Assembly (NCBI RefSeq): GCF_036785885.1
Contig: NC_092326.1
Span: 4,030,001 to 4,094,000 of the forward strand
Direction: 5' to 3'
Source of the DNA: Coffea arabica
Lineage: Eukaryota > Streptophyta > Magnoliopsida > Gentianales > Rubiaceae
Length of the DNA: 64,000 bases
Part shown: piece by piece, positions 23,690 to 38,854 of the stretch
Layout: every line of letters starts with the position of its first letter
How positions within the stretch are numbered: the stretch's first letter is position 1
The notes under the pieces: model-generated
What the model was told of the DNA's origin: nothing
What the model saw: only the letters and a program-made list of their open reading frames with translations
The model's database searches: none
Position numbers and translations under genes: made by a program

Positions 23690-24330
23690 TCTTATTAGCC
23701 AACCAGCAACACATAAGGTGCAGTCCTAACCCTTTACAACTTGCACATTTAGTACAATCCTCGGTGTTGCTTGATAGTCTCCGTGGAGTGTGTTTCTGAT
23801 CGAGCTTTTCAGACTCTATGGTTCTGCACTAATTTAAGGTGCTTTTTTTTTTCACTTAGGAGTATCCTTTTGATCATACTAATTCCCTAAAGTTTTGTAG
23901 AGTCTTGCTCTAAAGGTACACAACGAAATAAGGTTTTGTAAAACCTTACCCCAAAGATACACATTGGGGGATAACACACGGAATTGCCTACGTAATTATC
24001 AAACCACGGAACCAATCGACTACCCATTTAAGGTGCTTGTTCACTTTGCACATTTAGCTCAATCCAGAATGTGTGTGATAGCCTCCAATAGTGTAATTCT
24101 GGCCTTCTGGCTGAACGGGCTCCGTGGCTCTGCACTAAATTCGGACTCTGTGGTTCTGCACCAAATTCAAGTGCTTGTACGCTAGTTCTCAAACGATTAT
24201 ATGGTTCAGCACCATTCATACGCTTCATGTGCTTGTTTTATGTTAGCTTTCTAATGATTACACGGTTCTGCAGCAACTCCACATGCATGTTCCATATGTT
24301 AGTTTCCGAATGGTCACATGACTAATTCCA
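23690..24330 (+). repeat. Diverged direct repeat, unit about 300 bp
   Basis: Phrases such as 'aaggtgc', 'ttgcacatttag.acaatcc', 'gatagtctcc', 'gactctgtggttctgcac' and 'ttcaagtgcttgt' recur in the same order at 23715-23840 and 24028-24180. A shorter third trace ('cacggttctgcagcaa...catgttccatatgtta') lies near 24258-24305. Origin is unclear. Confidence 0.6.
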
Positions 24331-25028
24331 GTCATAAACCATCTTATTTCATATTGCGTATGAAATAAATCTCTGTTATTATGTTATCATAAATCTTTGT
24401 TATCATGCACCTACCTGATGAGATACTTTCTATATTTGCAGAAAATGTCAATTTTGCAAACATGTAGTGATCAAACCTTGTAATATACAAATCTATTACA
24501 AATAGTTACCACTTATTCCTCTTACCTACACAGTATTACGAGTAGTACCGAATTCCGTGTTACAGTTAGTTGATATGGTTTGGAAAACATTTCCGGTGAC
24601 GCATCAAAAAAGAAAAACATCGAAAAAAAATCTGCTTATTTCACTTTTTCCAGCAACGCTAGGTTTCCATTGCGCGTACAGGAACAAGTCCTTGCCATCA
24701 TCATTCTCGTGTTGCTGAAACACAAACGTCAACATATAACCAGTAACAAAATCTGAAAGTAACTAGGCCCCAGCCACATCCTGCGACTAAAACTTACCAA
24801 ACGGACTTCAGGAAAAATCCCAAGGATATCAACTTAAGAAGACAAAATCACTTAACTACATAAAAATAAATGCACTAACCATATTGTATATCTGTATGCA
24901 TGAGACATTATAGAACGCTCTAAACCATCTCATCTGTCAAAATTACAATGTTACTAACAAGGGATAGCGTAAACAAAAAGGCATGATAATTAAAATGAAC
25001 CAAGTTCAGCGCATGAAAGCCAAAAAGC

Positions 25029-27004
<1,976 letters not shown>

Positions 27005-27166
27005 CGCTGCTGATTCTTCTTACCTTTTCCCTCCTTAACCTGCACATTCCACACACAAATCACAATCACCAATCTATCTATAAGCGTCTGTAAAGAACAG
27101 CGCGGCGCGGGGAAGAATAAGAAAAAAGCGGCAGCCGCCGCCGAAGATTGTGGGCTTACTGTGGAT

Positions 27167-27173
27167 TAGGGTT
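27167..27173 (-). promoter_or_regulatory. AACCCTA telo-box-like element
   Basis: AACCCTA on the minus strand in the 5' leader of eL32. Such elements in plant ribosomal-protein genes are linked to growth-dependent expression. A TGGGCT site-II-like motif lies close by at 27151-27156. Confidence 0.5.
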
Positions 27174-27218
27174 CTGCAGAGCCGCCCAGGTTTGGGATGG
27201 AAAGGGTTGTTTGAGGGT

Positions 27219-27225
27219 TATATAA
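27219..27225 (-). promoter_or_regulatory. TATA box of the eL32 gene
   Basis: TTATATA on the minus strand, about 215 bp before the ATG. Transcription would start near 27190, giving a leader of about 185 nt. Confidence 0.55.
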
Positions 27226-27249
27226 TAGCCAGGTAGGCTTGGTCGAAGC

Positions 27250-27257
27250 TAGGGTTT
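27250..27257 (-). promoter_or_regulatory. AAACCCTA telo-box of the eL32 gene
   Basis: Exact AAACCCTA on the minus strand about 25 bp upstream of the TATA box, a placement common in plant ribosomal-protein promoters. Confidence 0.6.
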
Positions 27258-27500
27258 TGGGGGATTGTTAGTTAAAAAAAGTTTAGTATGGATGATCAAC
27301 GGTTAGGAAATGAGGTCTAGTTAAAGAGCGGCGGAGATTTTAGTACACTTTTTTCTACACTTTTTTTTCCCGAAGAAATCACGCTTCCAAGCTTTAAAAC
27401 TCCAAAAGTAACCGGAAGTCGAGCAAGTTGTTGCAAAAGCGATATTTTGGTACAGTTAATCAAGACAAGTATTAAAATAGAAAGGAACAAATTTTTATTG

Positions 27501-29234
27501 GAAAATTTTGTAGTTTCAGTCTCTAATGTTTAGTCTATGTGCAAATTTGATTCTCAATGTTTCAGTTAAAATAAATTTAGTTCCCAAAATTTGTGATTTT
27601 AGGCAAACTTAGGACAAATAACAAAAATAGAATAATGACTAACCGTCAACATCATCAATATGTCTGTTTGGATTGATGACAGCATTTTTCGAAAGTTAGT
27701 TTTTCAAATATAATAAAAATTTTTAAAAAGTACTATAAAAGGTAATCTAAAAATTAGTTTAAATATTTTTAAAATTTTAAAAAATATCTCAAAATATATT
27801 CTAGAAACTCTTCTACTCTTAAATATCCTAAAATATTTTCTAAAAATATCCCAAAATATAATCTAAAAACTCTGCTACAGTAAAATTTTTCAAAAACACC
27901 CCCAAAACAGTTAATCCAAACGGATTACCGCAATATTTTGATTTTCAATCATAAAGCTTCCCTAATTTATAAATAGTGGTATTAAGGGTTTTAGGATGTG
28001 TTGAGATGCAAATTAGAATGTAAATAGTATTCAATGGATAATAAAAATTCTAGTCTGTCAAACCTCTTTTTCTTCTTTTTTCCATTTTTATTTCATTTAT
28101 TCATGCTAATAATATATCATATTTTTTCTTTTATATAGTTAGTCTCAAATTTAGTATTTTATATATATATATATATATATTATTTCTCACTATTAATAAT
28201 TAATTGATAATGAATTTTATTATTTTTATTTATAATGATAATTAAAAACTTAATTAAATATCACTTTAAAGTATAAGGAATACATACGTTTTGCAAATTA
28301 AGTTGATCTTTTTTTTGGCCTTTTAATATGTTATCAATTGAGTTTGAAATTAAGTTGGCATTTCATACACATTATATGCACCACTCAATGATTATCAATA
28401 GACATAGATATTAAAATAAATACTTTAAAACTACAATATTGGAACATTAGTTTTCTAATTAGCAGGAAAGACAACAAAAAATAAAAAATAGCTTTCTTAA
28501 GAATTCCTAAAACTACTTTATATTGATGCTTACCTTCAATAGTTTTCATAAGTTTATAATGGCTTACTACAAGAATTTGAAACCTATGCACACAAGCCAT
28601 GCAACCAATTTTTATAGTAACTATAATAAACTTAGATTATAAAACTAGAATTCTCATTTTCTTCCACTACTTTATGTTTTATTTGTTATTGGTATATTAT
28701 CATCCAATTATAACTTATTTAACAAAGATAAGGTTTTTAGACTATGATCATGTTATGCTAATATAAAGTGTTTTAATTAATGGTGGGAAACAATAATATG
28801 CATACGTTATACCAAATTTATGACTAACTATGCAAAAGAAAAGAAAAGAAAAGAAACATATGACACATTATTAGCATTAATAAATGAAATAAAATTAAAA
28901 ATAATAAGAAAAAGAAGCATAATTAGAATTTTTATTATCCATTTAATGCTATTTTACCCTAATGTGTATCTCAATTCATGCTACAACTCTTAATATCACT
29001 ATTTAGTGATGTATAAATGATTCACAATCAAACATTAGGGACCAAAAGTGCAGAGTCAATATTGTTGACTAATAGCAATTTGATATTGACTGTTAGTCAT
29101 TGTTTCATCTCCATTAGTTGTCCTCAATTTGCCTAAAATCAAAAATTTTGGGAGCTATACTCATTTTGACCAAAATATTGTGGATTAATTTGGCACACAG
29201 GTCCCACATTGGGGACCAAAACTACAATTCTCCC
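27501..29234. mobile_element. Non-coding DNA element with long terminal inverted repeats
   Basis: The left arm (27501-27660) and the inverted right arm (29075-29234) align through blocks such as 'ttgtagttt.ggtc', 'cccaaaatttttgatttta' and 'ggcaaattgaggacaa'. The arms continue inward at 27960-28060 and 28900-29010 ('aatggataataaaaattcta'). The left arm is interrupted by the MITE at 27666-27921. The middle is AT-rich with no transposase. Arms this long suggest a Mutator-like or foldback element. A target-site duplication was not resolved in the T-rich flanks. Confidence 0.65.
27666..27921. mobile_element. MITE nested in the long-TIR element
   Basis: Ends GTTTGGATT and AATCCAAAC, interior rich in 'aaatatctcaaaatatattctaga'-type AT blocks, with a 'ctacagta' motif near the right end. 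It breaks the left arm of the surrounding element; the matching right arm lacks it. Confidence 0.65.
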
Positions 29235-29503
29235 TTTTTTTTATACTTAGATACTTAGATTTGATTAGCTGTAACAAAATTTTAACCAAATTGAGTCAAC
29301 TGTAACAAATTTCTCTAATTTCACACAAATCCATGTTTAAAAGAAACCAAAAGAGAATAAAAACCAATTCATTTGGGACCCTGCGGATCCACTCTTTTTC
29401 CTATTCAAAGATCAGCCCCCTGGCTCTGTGTTTTCACATCGAGAATTATCAGTTGGCATTTGCAGCTTAGGAGGCTTTTTGCTGATGAAGAACAATTCAT
29501 CTA

Positions 29504-32500
29504 TCACTCTGTAACCTCTAACACAGAAACCTGACCGGGAGGACAAGAGTTCAAGCAACTGTATATTGAACAACGAAACTCCCAGGAGTTTGGAGAAGTC
29601 GGAATAACATCAACCCACTCGTTGTCAACCTTCTGTGTGTGTGCACTTGCCTTTGGAACAGCTTCAAAATGCAAATTATCCGTCTGCTTCGTTAATTTTT
29701 TCATAAATTTCATCGAAAATACCATGTTCAGATTTCTCTCTGTTTGGTCCATAGCCTCGGTGATTTCGACTCCAGCATTTGCTTTGCGCGAATCAACAAG
29801 CCCGAGTAGCGTTTGTCTCCGACTATCTCTAACTCTGTAATTACAAACCTGAAACAGCATCCCACGGTAGTAAATCAATGTCAATGACATGCAAATTCAA
29901 CACAGAAATTCGAACATTTGAACCCGCATTGACTTTGGATACAAGGGATGGCTTAGTTACAGCTAAAATCATCAAATGGTTCAGGTTCAAATCCATTTCT
30001 GGGATACTTTGTATGACAAAGAACGGAAGCACTGAAAAAAAGTCAGATATTACGAGTGACTAGGACGAGGAATGCTGCTTTCAGCTACCTTGCCACCTTT
30101 TTGAAACGCCAATTTGTATTTGGAAATCTTTTTCTGATTAGCTTCACAGGCAGAAGCTAGAAAATGGGAAGTGATGCACAAAGATGCAGACTACTAACAC
30201 CTAAAGCAGATGCTCATATTACAAGCATATGTTCCAGACCATCATAAATTCTATTTTGAACAACTAGTGAGACTACACAAGTTTCAGAGTTCTATTTACA
30301 AACTGTTAGCCTTTCTCGTCATGTGGGTTCATGCATTTGCGGGTAATTATATGATTACTAAAGCAGATGCTCATATTACAGGCATACGTTTCAGACCATC
30401 ATAAATTCTGTTTTGAACAATTAGCGAGACCATACAAGTTTCTGAGTTCGATTTACAACTGTTAGTTTTTTTATCCTCTGGGTTTGTGCATTTGTGGGTA
30501 ATTATATGACTGCAGTATCTCAATTGTCAAAACATAAGAGCAAAAAATGCAGAACCTTTTGCTACGAAGTATATCTGACCTGAATATAATCCACATCAAG
30601 TGTACTAAGGTTATTCAACAAGTTATTGGATGAAAGGAAGCTAATCACTCCTGCTGATCCGACTGGTGTTTGAAGTATCTCCCATGGTGATTCCATCAAA
30701 ATCTTATGCTTTTTGGGTTCTTCGAGAGGAACACCAACAACTGGAAGCTTCTCTTCTTCAAAGAACCAAACCTACAAATAGTTTTAAATGATAAGAGCAA
30801 GCGCATAATAAGCCAAAAATTTGAAGCAGATTTGGTGAACAGGATCTAGACATTTTTACATCCTCGAAACTATTTAATTAAAACATAGCAATGGTATTGC
30901 TAAATAAGATTGTACAGATCAACAGTAACAGCATGTTCCTGAATCATATTTTTTAGCAACCACGTCTAAGATTCCAGTTCTCTAAATTATATTTTGAACG
31001 CCATATTAGAGTTCAACCCAGATTCCTGAAAAATCAACTCTTCACTGTTTACTTTCCCCATCTGACTGAAAGAGCATAAATAGAATCAGCAATCTGCATC
31101 AGGTCAACAAATCAAAAGGCCTCAAAATCAAATTGTTGCAGTCAGAAGGATAAAAAGAAGGGCCCTCCTGGCTTTTTAATATGAAGATCAGTCCAATTTA
31201 AGAAAATATGGTCACCTAAAGAACAACTCAAGTTCTTAAATCCCTGCATTAACTCTCTGCAAGAATACAAAAAGCTATCCCAAATATATCTGCAGATCAC
31301 TAGAAAATGTTTTTACTTTCTCTTATACATTATCTTTCTTCACACAGCTTCTAAGAGAAATATGACATACTAGTTCATAAAATGAAAAGTCATCAACAAA
31401 AAAGAAAGTTCAAACCAATGCAGGCAACTATGACTGAAAAAATGTAGTAGTTTGACCAAATGCTACATGTTACTTGCAAATCTTTAGCATTTACTTTGCG
31501 AAAGTCTAGAAGATGGTAGAATGTCATTGACCACAGGATATCTCCCAGCTTCATCAGCCTGAGTAGTTAATTTACAAAATAATGCCAGAATATGATTGAA
31601 AGCAATAATGCACCTTATCAGGGTCAAAATCAAAGTGGCTGTAATGTGAAAAGAGTTCCTGAAGAGAACCAATTGAATGGGCTGGACAAACCACTACCAG
31701 AGGAACAGAAGGGCGCAATTTCTGCAATTAAAAACTATACAAGTCAGATTATGCTGTATCACAGTGCTTCCATCATGCTGTATAACAGTAGTTCCAACGT
31801 CTATCTTCTCCAAAATTATATGGGATCAAAGGAATTTTAGCATCCAATTATAAGTGTGACACTAGTATTTTCAGAGTTTCGGTCATATATCAGAAACAAG
31901 CATTATTTCAAAGAAATAAGCAGACATGGCTAGTACCTTTTATAATTTCATCCAGACTTGAACACAATCATATAGTGACCAAAACCTATTTTACCAAAAC
32001 GGTTTAACAGGAAGGACAGAACCCAAATATATAACTAATAGAACCAGAAAAAATTATATGCCTAAGAGATGATCTCTTTTAACATACTTCAAAAGAATAT
32101 CAGTGCAGCATACTGATCATCATATGCAGATGGACAATTTAGCATTCTGTATGTCGACAGTGTACAGATAGTCACATCTGCTAAACAGTTCAGCATACTG
32201 AAAGTCTTCTATATAACCACCCAAACTAACAAAAAGTTTGTTGAATTTGACTGTATCACAACAGATCACCTTCACTAATTGTTGGCTGTCGCTCATTAGT
32301 GCCTCCACGAGCAAACAGTTCATTCCTTCACTTCCCTCAGAATCAACAGCACACTGATTAGAACTCCTAGCCTCTTGACTGTCTTCCAAGAGCAAAATAA
32401 CAGCAACCTTGCCTTGAGACATAAGGTGTAGGCCCTTCTGTTGCAATTTTGAATATGCGTCTGATTGCTCCTTAATTTTTGCAGAGAAGCATTTTCCCAA

Positions 32501-35500
32501 ATTCTCTAATGGACTTTTTATTTGCATATCGCTGAGAAAAATAATTTCATGTAACAGAGGTCAACACAAGCATAAATCAGATCCAAAGAGAACTATTGCT
32601 CCTGGCACCTTGACGAGTGGACGGAGGCAAGGGGAAGAAAATAATGTATAGCACATACGAAATATATAAGAATTACTTTTTAAAGCCAATTGGAAAAGTT
32701 GAAAATGAGACCAATCAGCAAATTAAGTTTTATTCAATCACATTCAAAAAAATTTTTTTTAAAAAAAGGACTGTAGAGGGTTTCACCTAAACATCTTCTC
32801 ATTTCTCACCCCCTCAACTCTCCCACATTACTGAAGTTCTGATGAATCCATCCAGCTTTGGCAGAGAGAATGCACCAGAATTAAAACACCAAAATAATTA
32901 AATGGTTAAAGTGCTGCAGTAAGGAAAAGTAAGTCAACTCCAAAGCTTAATTTAAAAAGCCATATTTAAAATCACCTCCTTCATTACTGAAATTTTTTTA
33001 AAAATACACATTTAAAATCACCTCCTTTGTCACAGGGTGACAGGAAAGATAAAGATGTTCCAGCATGCACATACCTCTAGCTTGATAAAGTGGGAAAGCT
33101 GGCTATGAAGAGTGAAAGATTAGTAGTTCAGACATCGTGTATCTATGGGTGCAATTGTTAAGCATTTGATCTAGTAGGAAAAAGCACCACAAATCAAAGA
33201 ATTCCATATGACTTGCATATAAAAAAAAGGACAAAACAGATTTTAACATTTCCGCACTTTCAAGCGATTAGGAGTTATGGTGACAAAGCCTGATATCAAA
33301 GTCACATAACATAAGCTGTTTTGAAATATACAAGTATGTTCAACAGCACTGCAATGTGCAAGATGTTCCCTGGCCTCAATCATTAGAAACCACAGCAATG
33401 TGTTTAATTGGATTGGTCCAAAGTCATGTCTGTTAATCCTCACAAGAATCAAAACCAAATTACGTACAGCTAACATAGCTGAAGAATTACCTCAGAGTGT
33501 TCATCTCAATATTCCGTAATGCCTGTTGAAGCAATTTAGAATTTACAGTGACTATCTGATCAGCAAGTATTCTTCCTTGCAATTTTCCCCCATGTCTAAA
33601 CCCGTCAAAAACATGTTGCTGCTCCAGTTCACAAAGTTTCTTCTTGGCTGCTATGACGCGCTTTTGAAATTTTTTCCTTTCTTTCCACTCCTGGAATTCA
33701 CAAAGAACACAGCCAAGTCTTAAAATCTAGACCTGCAGCAAGAGTCCTCATATATGGAACTGGAATTTATCAATGTAAAGTACAAATCAACTTTCTCAGA
33801 CTCAACTAAAGACACCAGTGGAAGTGCTCAGTAGTTTCTATGGTATAGGTTATAATGAATTACCTTTTGCAACTATAACTGTAGTGGAAAGAAACACAAC
33901 CCTAAGAGCACAAACTTAGAAATTATATTGACAACAAATGAACTTAACAAAAGATTGTGCAGATCAGTATGCAAAAAAGGCCTACATCTAACAGGTATAA
34001 AGAGATGGTCAAACTGTAGCACGAAAGAAAGGCAAGAACATGAATTATGTTTCACAAGCAGATGGATGCTGTACAATACAAAGTAGCAGGGTACAAGTAA
34101 CAACATCACAAGTCTAAGAAGAGCAGCAAGAAAATACATTTAGAACTGGACACATGTCAGAGGCTCAAAATCAACCATAGACAAGGGAATTGTTACTAAG
34201 ACAAAGTAGAGACATTAGTAATATTAGGCTCAAACGGTATGCAATCAATGGCTCATACATTGAGGATAGACTTTAAAATGATCATTTAAGAATAGAAATA
34301 GACCCAGGAAGACAAAGACAAAATGAATATTCTTCCACATTGGAAAAGTGGACAGTACATGCACACAAATGCAGAACTCCAAAGAAAGAATGGAAATTCA
34401 AATAGAATGAACAAATTTATAAAATAACCGATCCAACGATCATAAACAATACTCTTGCATTTTAGATGTAAAATCAATAAAACAAAGAGTCAGATAGAAA
34501 AAGAATATGCCTCACAAGCTGGCGCCTTTCTTTCTTGGACCTCTCATCAGAGCGCATATTTAACTCGAGGAGCCCCTTTGGAGGTGTAATCAGCATCTCT
34601 CTCTTACTTACATCAACATCTGGAACGATTGCTTCAACAAATGGAATCCACACAAGAGGGCCAGAACCACCTCTTTCCTGGTTAGGTTTTCCAGTTTGAT
34701 TAGATATGTCTACAGATGAACTGAGTTGGACATGTAGAAGGTCATTCGCTCCGCTATTGTAAACACTGATAACAGTTCCAATTGGTTCCTCAGTATCCTG
34801 AAACAGACAACATGCAATGAAATGCTACAGACAGATAGAATGACAATGAATTAGAGTAAACAGAATAAAACTATGACTCTCATTGAGAAACTTTATACGC
34901 AACTGCTTATGACTTCTGATACAGAACACATAGTAAAACATGTTCCTACTTTGAGATGGTAGTGCAAGTGCAGCAGCAACATTTTTAAAATGAGGTTAGT
35001 ACCTGTTTAATGATAAGTCAATAGAATTTTTTATATTAATGACCAGCACTCATTTGAGATTTCAGGAATATGTGTGTCAAAGAGGCATGCTAAACACAGA
35101 ATACTTTGTTTGAGTTCGCTTAAAATCAGCTGCTAATAGATGTTTTCTAGGCTTAGTTGTTTATAGGTGTTTCAGTTTGCCTTTGACTTTTCTGTCTAAG
35201 TTAGTTTAAGCTTACAAAGCCAATAGCTATAAGCAGCCCTTTAAGTACTTTTGGAAACAGCTTTTAGCTTCTCAAAACATTGACACATAAAGATGTCTTC
35301 AATTTGTCAAATATCTATATTCAGAATCACTTTCTCATAATCAGCTTAGAAGAACCAGGAACTAACAAAACATATCTTTAATTATTGGATCTCTTGTTGC
35401 AGGCTTACAAACTATGGAGCACAACCTTAAGAATAACTTTCATGCCAACAAGGTCATGAGAATAAAACTCCCCTTCCTCCAACTCTGGTCTATCTTCTTC

Positions 35501-37568
35501 AGATATCAGTATAGTTGACCCAACAAGTTTCAGAGCCTGAAAAAGAAGGAAGTACATAGTAAGTTAAATAGCATGATTACTTCAAGACCATCCAATAAAT
35601 TAATATTTGCTTAATCCAACACCAGAGAAAGTTAATATCTAGAGATTACAAAATGTGTTGACCAGAAATATTGCCTTCACTCTTGAGCCATAATAGGTCT
35701 AACTAGCACTCAAGAGAGTGCTAGTAGTATATAGTAGCAAACATGTTAGAAATATCTGCATTGCAACATTTCAAGCAATGGAACAATTCTAAGAATACCT
35801 GATCAACAGAGTCAATTTTATTGAATTTAAGTATCCAAGCCTGTCCTGGGTGTCCTCTCCCCTCAACCAGTTGAATTTCTTGCATCATTTCCCTCCCAGA
35901 AACTTGCTGCCTTAGCCATCGCCTCCCAGGCTAATAAGGAACATAGACCACCAAATTAGAAAGCATGAAGCACTCCAAAATGGAAGATTCAAAAATTAAT
36001 TGCAGATTCACATTTCTATTTTTTTAGTACCTTGGAAAATCGTAGATCAGGAAAGTCAGTGCTTGGGTTTACTCGCACCTCCCCTTGAAGCCCATGCACA
36101 CTACATATGTACCCGATGTCAACAAATTCTGATTCAGTTGGAGTTGTTTCAACAACCTCCTGTGTAACTGTGGTTGAATCATTTCACAAGATTGCATTAG
36201 TTCTAAGCCTTCAGTAGCTATGTAAATCTACCAGAAAAGTATAAACAAACAAAGAACAAGCATTTAAGCATTTACTATTGCACCAAGAACTTAAAATAAC
36301 ATGTGGCAACAGTTTGAGAATCATGTTAGAATATCAAAGCTTTCATGAAGCCAGAGCATGAGATATAGAGAAAAGATCATAGCAGCGAAAAAGAGAAAGA
36401 AAGATTTATCTGAGATATCATGATGAACGGAAAGATGAACTTGGTTTAATCTCATATCCAATAACCATATGTTCATAAGTATGAATTGTAACCATACTAC
36501 ATCTATCAATGAATCGACAGAACTTCAAATCAACATCACTTAAATGACACCATATTTTATGGATGAATCACTAGTTCCCTGCCAAACATGTAGTCAAGAG
36601 GAAATTGCTCGTGCAATTGTTCAGGCCACTAAATTATGAAGTGAAATAACAAGCTCGGTAAGGATACCCAACATAAAAGTGAAAAGGGTAATTAATAATA
36701 AGTAAATTTTGATTGAATTTCTCCTAGCTGCAGAGTGCGAAAAAAGCAAAAATGACCACAAACTAAAACTGGTATTTTTAGTTTCTTCTTTCTTTATGAT
36801 TACTCTGAACTAATGCTTCCTTGAATCACAATCAGCAACAATAGAGCTTGGCCTACAGGCTGATCACGCTATACTTAGTACATTTCAAAATAGCTCTACT
36901 AATTTTGAGCACTCTAATTTCTGCTGCTAGCTATACAATAACAACAACAGAAAGATTTCTCCAAATTGACCAAAATATTCAGAAAACAAAGAGGAAAATA
37001 CTCTCCAATTCTAACCAAACTGATGCCTTATCAGTCCCATTTCACAGGGTAATTCACTTAATTGGGACAAATAGACTCTCCTTCAAACATTGTTTGAATT
37101 CAACTATTCGGCGTTGGGGAAAACCAGTCAAAGAATTACTGTGCAAAAACAACAATAGTGCACTGGCAAAAATTGCCAAAACACGAAAACCACATGCGAA
37201 AAACAATAAAACATGACTAAAACAAGGTTCGCTAATATCATCATCTTCCATAAACAAACAAACAAACAAGAAAAGGGAACAGAGAGCATAATACTTAAAG
37301 AATATAAACAACCCACAAAGGAAAATCTCCAAAAATAAAGGAAGGATTGAAACTTTATGGTTACAGCATTACCTGTACAGTGAAGGGAGGGGAAGATATA
37401 TTGGTGAACACATAAAGAACTGAGTGGAAATTTAGCTGGAAAAGGAGAAGGGGAAACTGTTTTAGTTCGTTGGTTTCTAGAGAGAAGTGCAAATTGCTGA
37501 GGAGAAGGGAAAGGAAGTGGGGAGAAGGGAAAGTTTGAAGAACAGAGGAGACAAGAAGAGCTCTGCAT
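29504..37568 (-). CDS. Plastid-targeted RimM-type ribosome maturation factor fused to a UAP-like domain, ten exons
   Basis: Exons 37568-37373, 36167-36031, 35930-35799, 35536-35426, 34797-34516, 33690-33491, 32531-32270, 31721-31614, 30771-30580 and 29848-29504 give 654 residues, all junctions in frame. Residues 1-65 are Ser/Pro-rich, consistent with a chloroplast transit peptide. About 80-175 is the RimM N-domain ([39 protein letters not shown]). About 176-260 is the PRC-barrel ([30 protein letters not shown]). RimM assists 30S subunit assembly. About 355-654 resembles UDP-N-acetylhexosamine pyrophosphorylase ([29 protein letters not shown]), but the nucleotide-binding Gly-rich loop is absent ([11 protein letters not shown]), so enzymatic activity is doubtful. 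The fusion matches my memory of At5g46420. Confidence 0.9.
30203..30516 (+). repeat. Intronic tandem duplication, two copies of about 157 bp
   Basis: The block starting 'aaagcagatgctcatattac' at 30203 recurs at 30360 and continues in parallel to 'gggtaattatatga', with several substitutions. It lies in the last intron of the RimM fusion gene. Confidence 0.85.
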
Positions 37569-38411
37569 GGTGTTTGTGCTGAAACGCTGAGAGCAGAATT
37601 GGAGAATGGAGAGTAGAACTGAAAGGATACCGGCGCAGAGGTGATAAACTAATTGTACAACGTTCAATGCTCGAGGTACAACTAATGATGCATCATCTTA
37701 ATCTAACGGTTGCAGTCGGTGATAAAAATCTTCTGATATACATATATATATATATATATTTTTTTTTGAAGCATTGATACATACAAATATATATTGTGCA
37801 AGTTTTTGAAATAGGACTAATTTGGCTTCTTTAATCCTTAAATGGAGTTAAACAAAAAGACTTTCGCCATATCCTTTTTTTTTTCTTTTAGTGCAAGGTT
37901 TCTACTACCTATTTGAATAACACAAAGTTGCATACAAGTGAAATTGCTTGCAAGCCGATTGCGAGCAGTTTAAGTCAAATCTCAATTTAAACTGGATCAA
38001 CACCGAACTCGAGTAAAAAATTTGACAGATACTCTTTGTGATAATTAAGATTTTCTCAATGACTATAAATCTATAACTATGACATGATAATTCAAGTTGA
38101 TGAAAGGGTTAGGATTATATATTTTAATTTGTTGAAGGGTTACAACTTATCAGTTAATAATTGGAGGGATAAAAGTTGAATTTTGTAATAGTTTGAAAGT
38201 CATTGGCGTTTTTTGTCTATCTCATGAATCCTATATCTCCGTTAGACATAAGGATGAGTTTGAACTGATCAAGTCGAGTTCAAGTTGAAACTCAAGTTTA
38301 AAAATACTTAGATAGTTAACTTGCGAGTTGATTCGATTATATATATATATATATATATATCTAATATTTTATTATTTTTAAGAAAAATTACTATTTTATT
38401 CATTTTTTATA
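37569..38411. other. 5' flank of the RimM fusion gene and AT-rich spacer
   Basis: Promoter region of the minus-strand gene, then AT tracts at 37741 and 38339. From about 38260 there are 'gagttcaagttgaaactcaa' blocks, echoed in inverted form at 40125-40170 beyond the Pack element. They may be remains of an older inverted-repeat element. Confidence 0.5.
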
Positions 38412-38646
38412 AGGGCAAATTATCCAATTGACCCTTTAACTCTTTGTCTAAGTAAAATTAAGCCCCTCATCTATTTTTTGCTGACTTTAAGCCCTCGAAC
38501 TTGTAAAATGGGGAACCCGTGGCCCTTTCAGCCAGTTTCTCCGGTTTTGCAACTGGAGAACCAATTCACACGAATGCCAGTGTGGTTCTTTCAAGGGCAT
38601 TTTTGTCCTCATATTCTAAGCAAAAAGGGCACACATAATCCACCTT
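38412..38646. repeat. Left terminal inverted repeat, 235 bp
   Basis: Matches the inverse of 39853-40087 with few differences. Ends inward at 'ccacctt'. Confidence 0.88.
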
Positions 38647-38854
38647 CCCTCCACTGGCTTAGAAATCAACGGGGAATACAGTGGCCAAAATTTCCCCAAA
38701 TGCCCGCCTAGACTCGTAAACGGACTTCCCAAAAACTACTGAATTGGGTAAAGAAAAATAAATATTCTCAAAGATGCAAGACTTAGGCTTCAGATGAGAC
38801 ATCAGACAAAAGGATCCAACCCCATCTTTATCCACAACCAATACCTCTCTTTCA

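Larger units (their letters stand above)
19942..25028. other. Long intergenic stretch, no gene recognised
   Basis: Starts with the PPR gene's 3' flank. Holds a small MITE (21629-21765), a short repeat of 'ttgaat.gatgttctttattaa' at about 23345-23405, and a diverged repeat region at 23690-24330. Open frames here are short and unlike proteins. A non-coding transcript cannot be excluded. Confidence 0.55.

Noticed and set aside
36848-37667. Plus frame of 122 codons and a continuous 179-codon minus frame in the 5' part of the RimM fusion gene
   Set aside because: The minus frame reads through exon 1 into intron 1. The plus frame is intronic and low in complexity.
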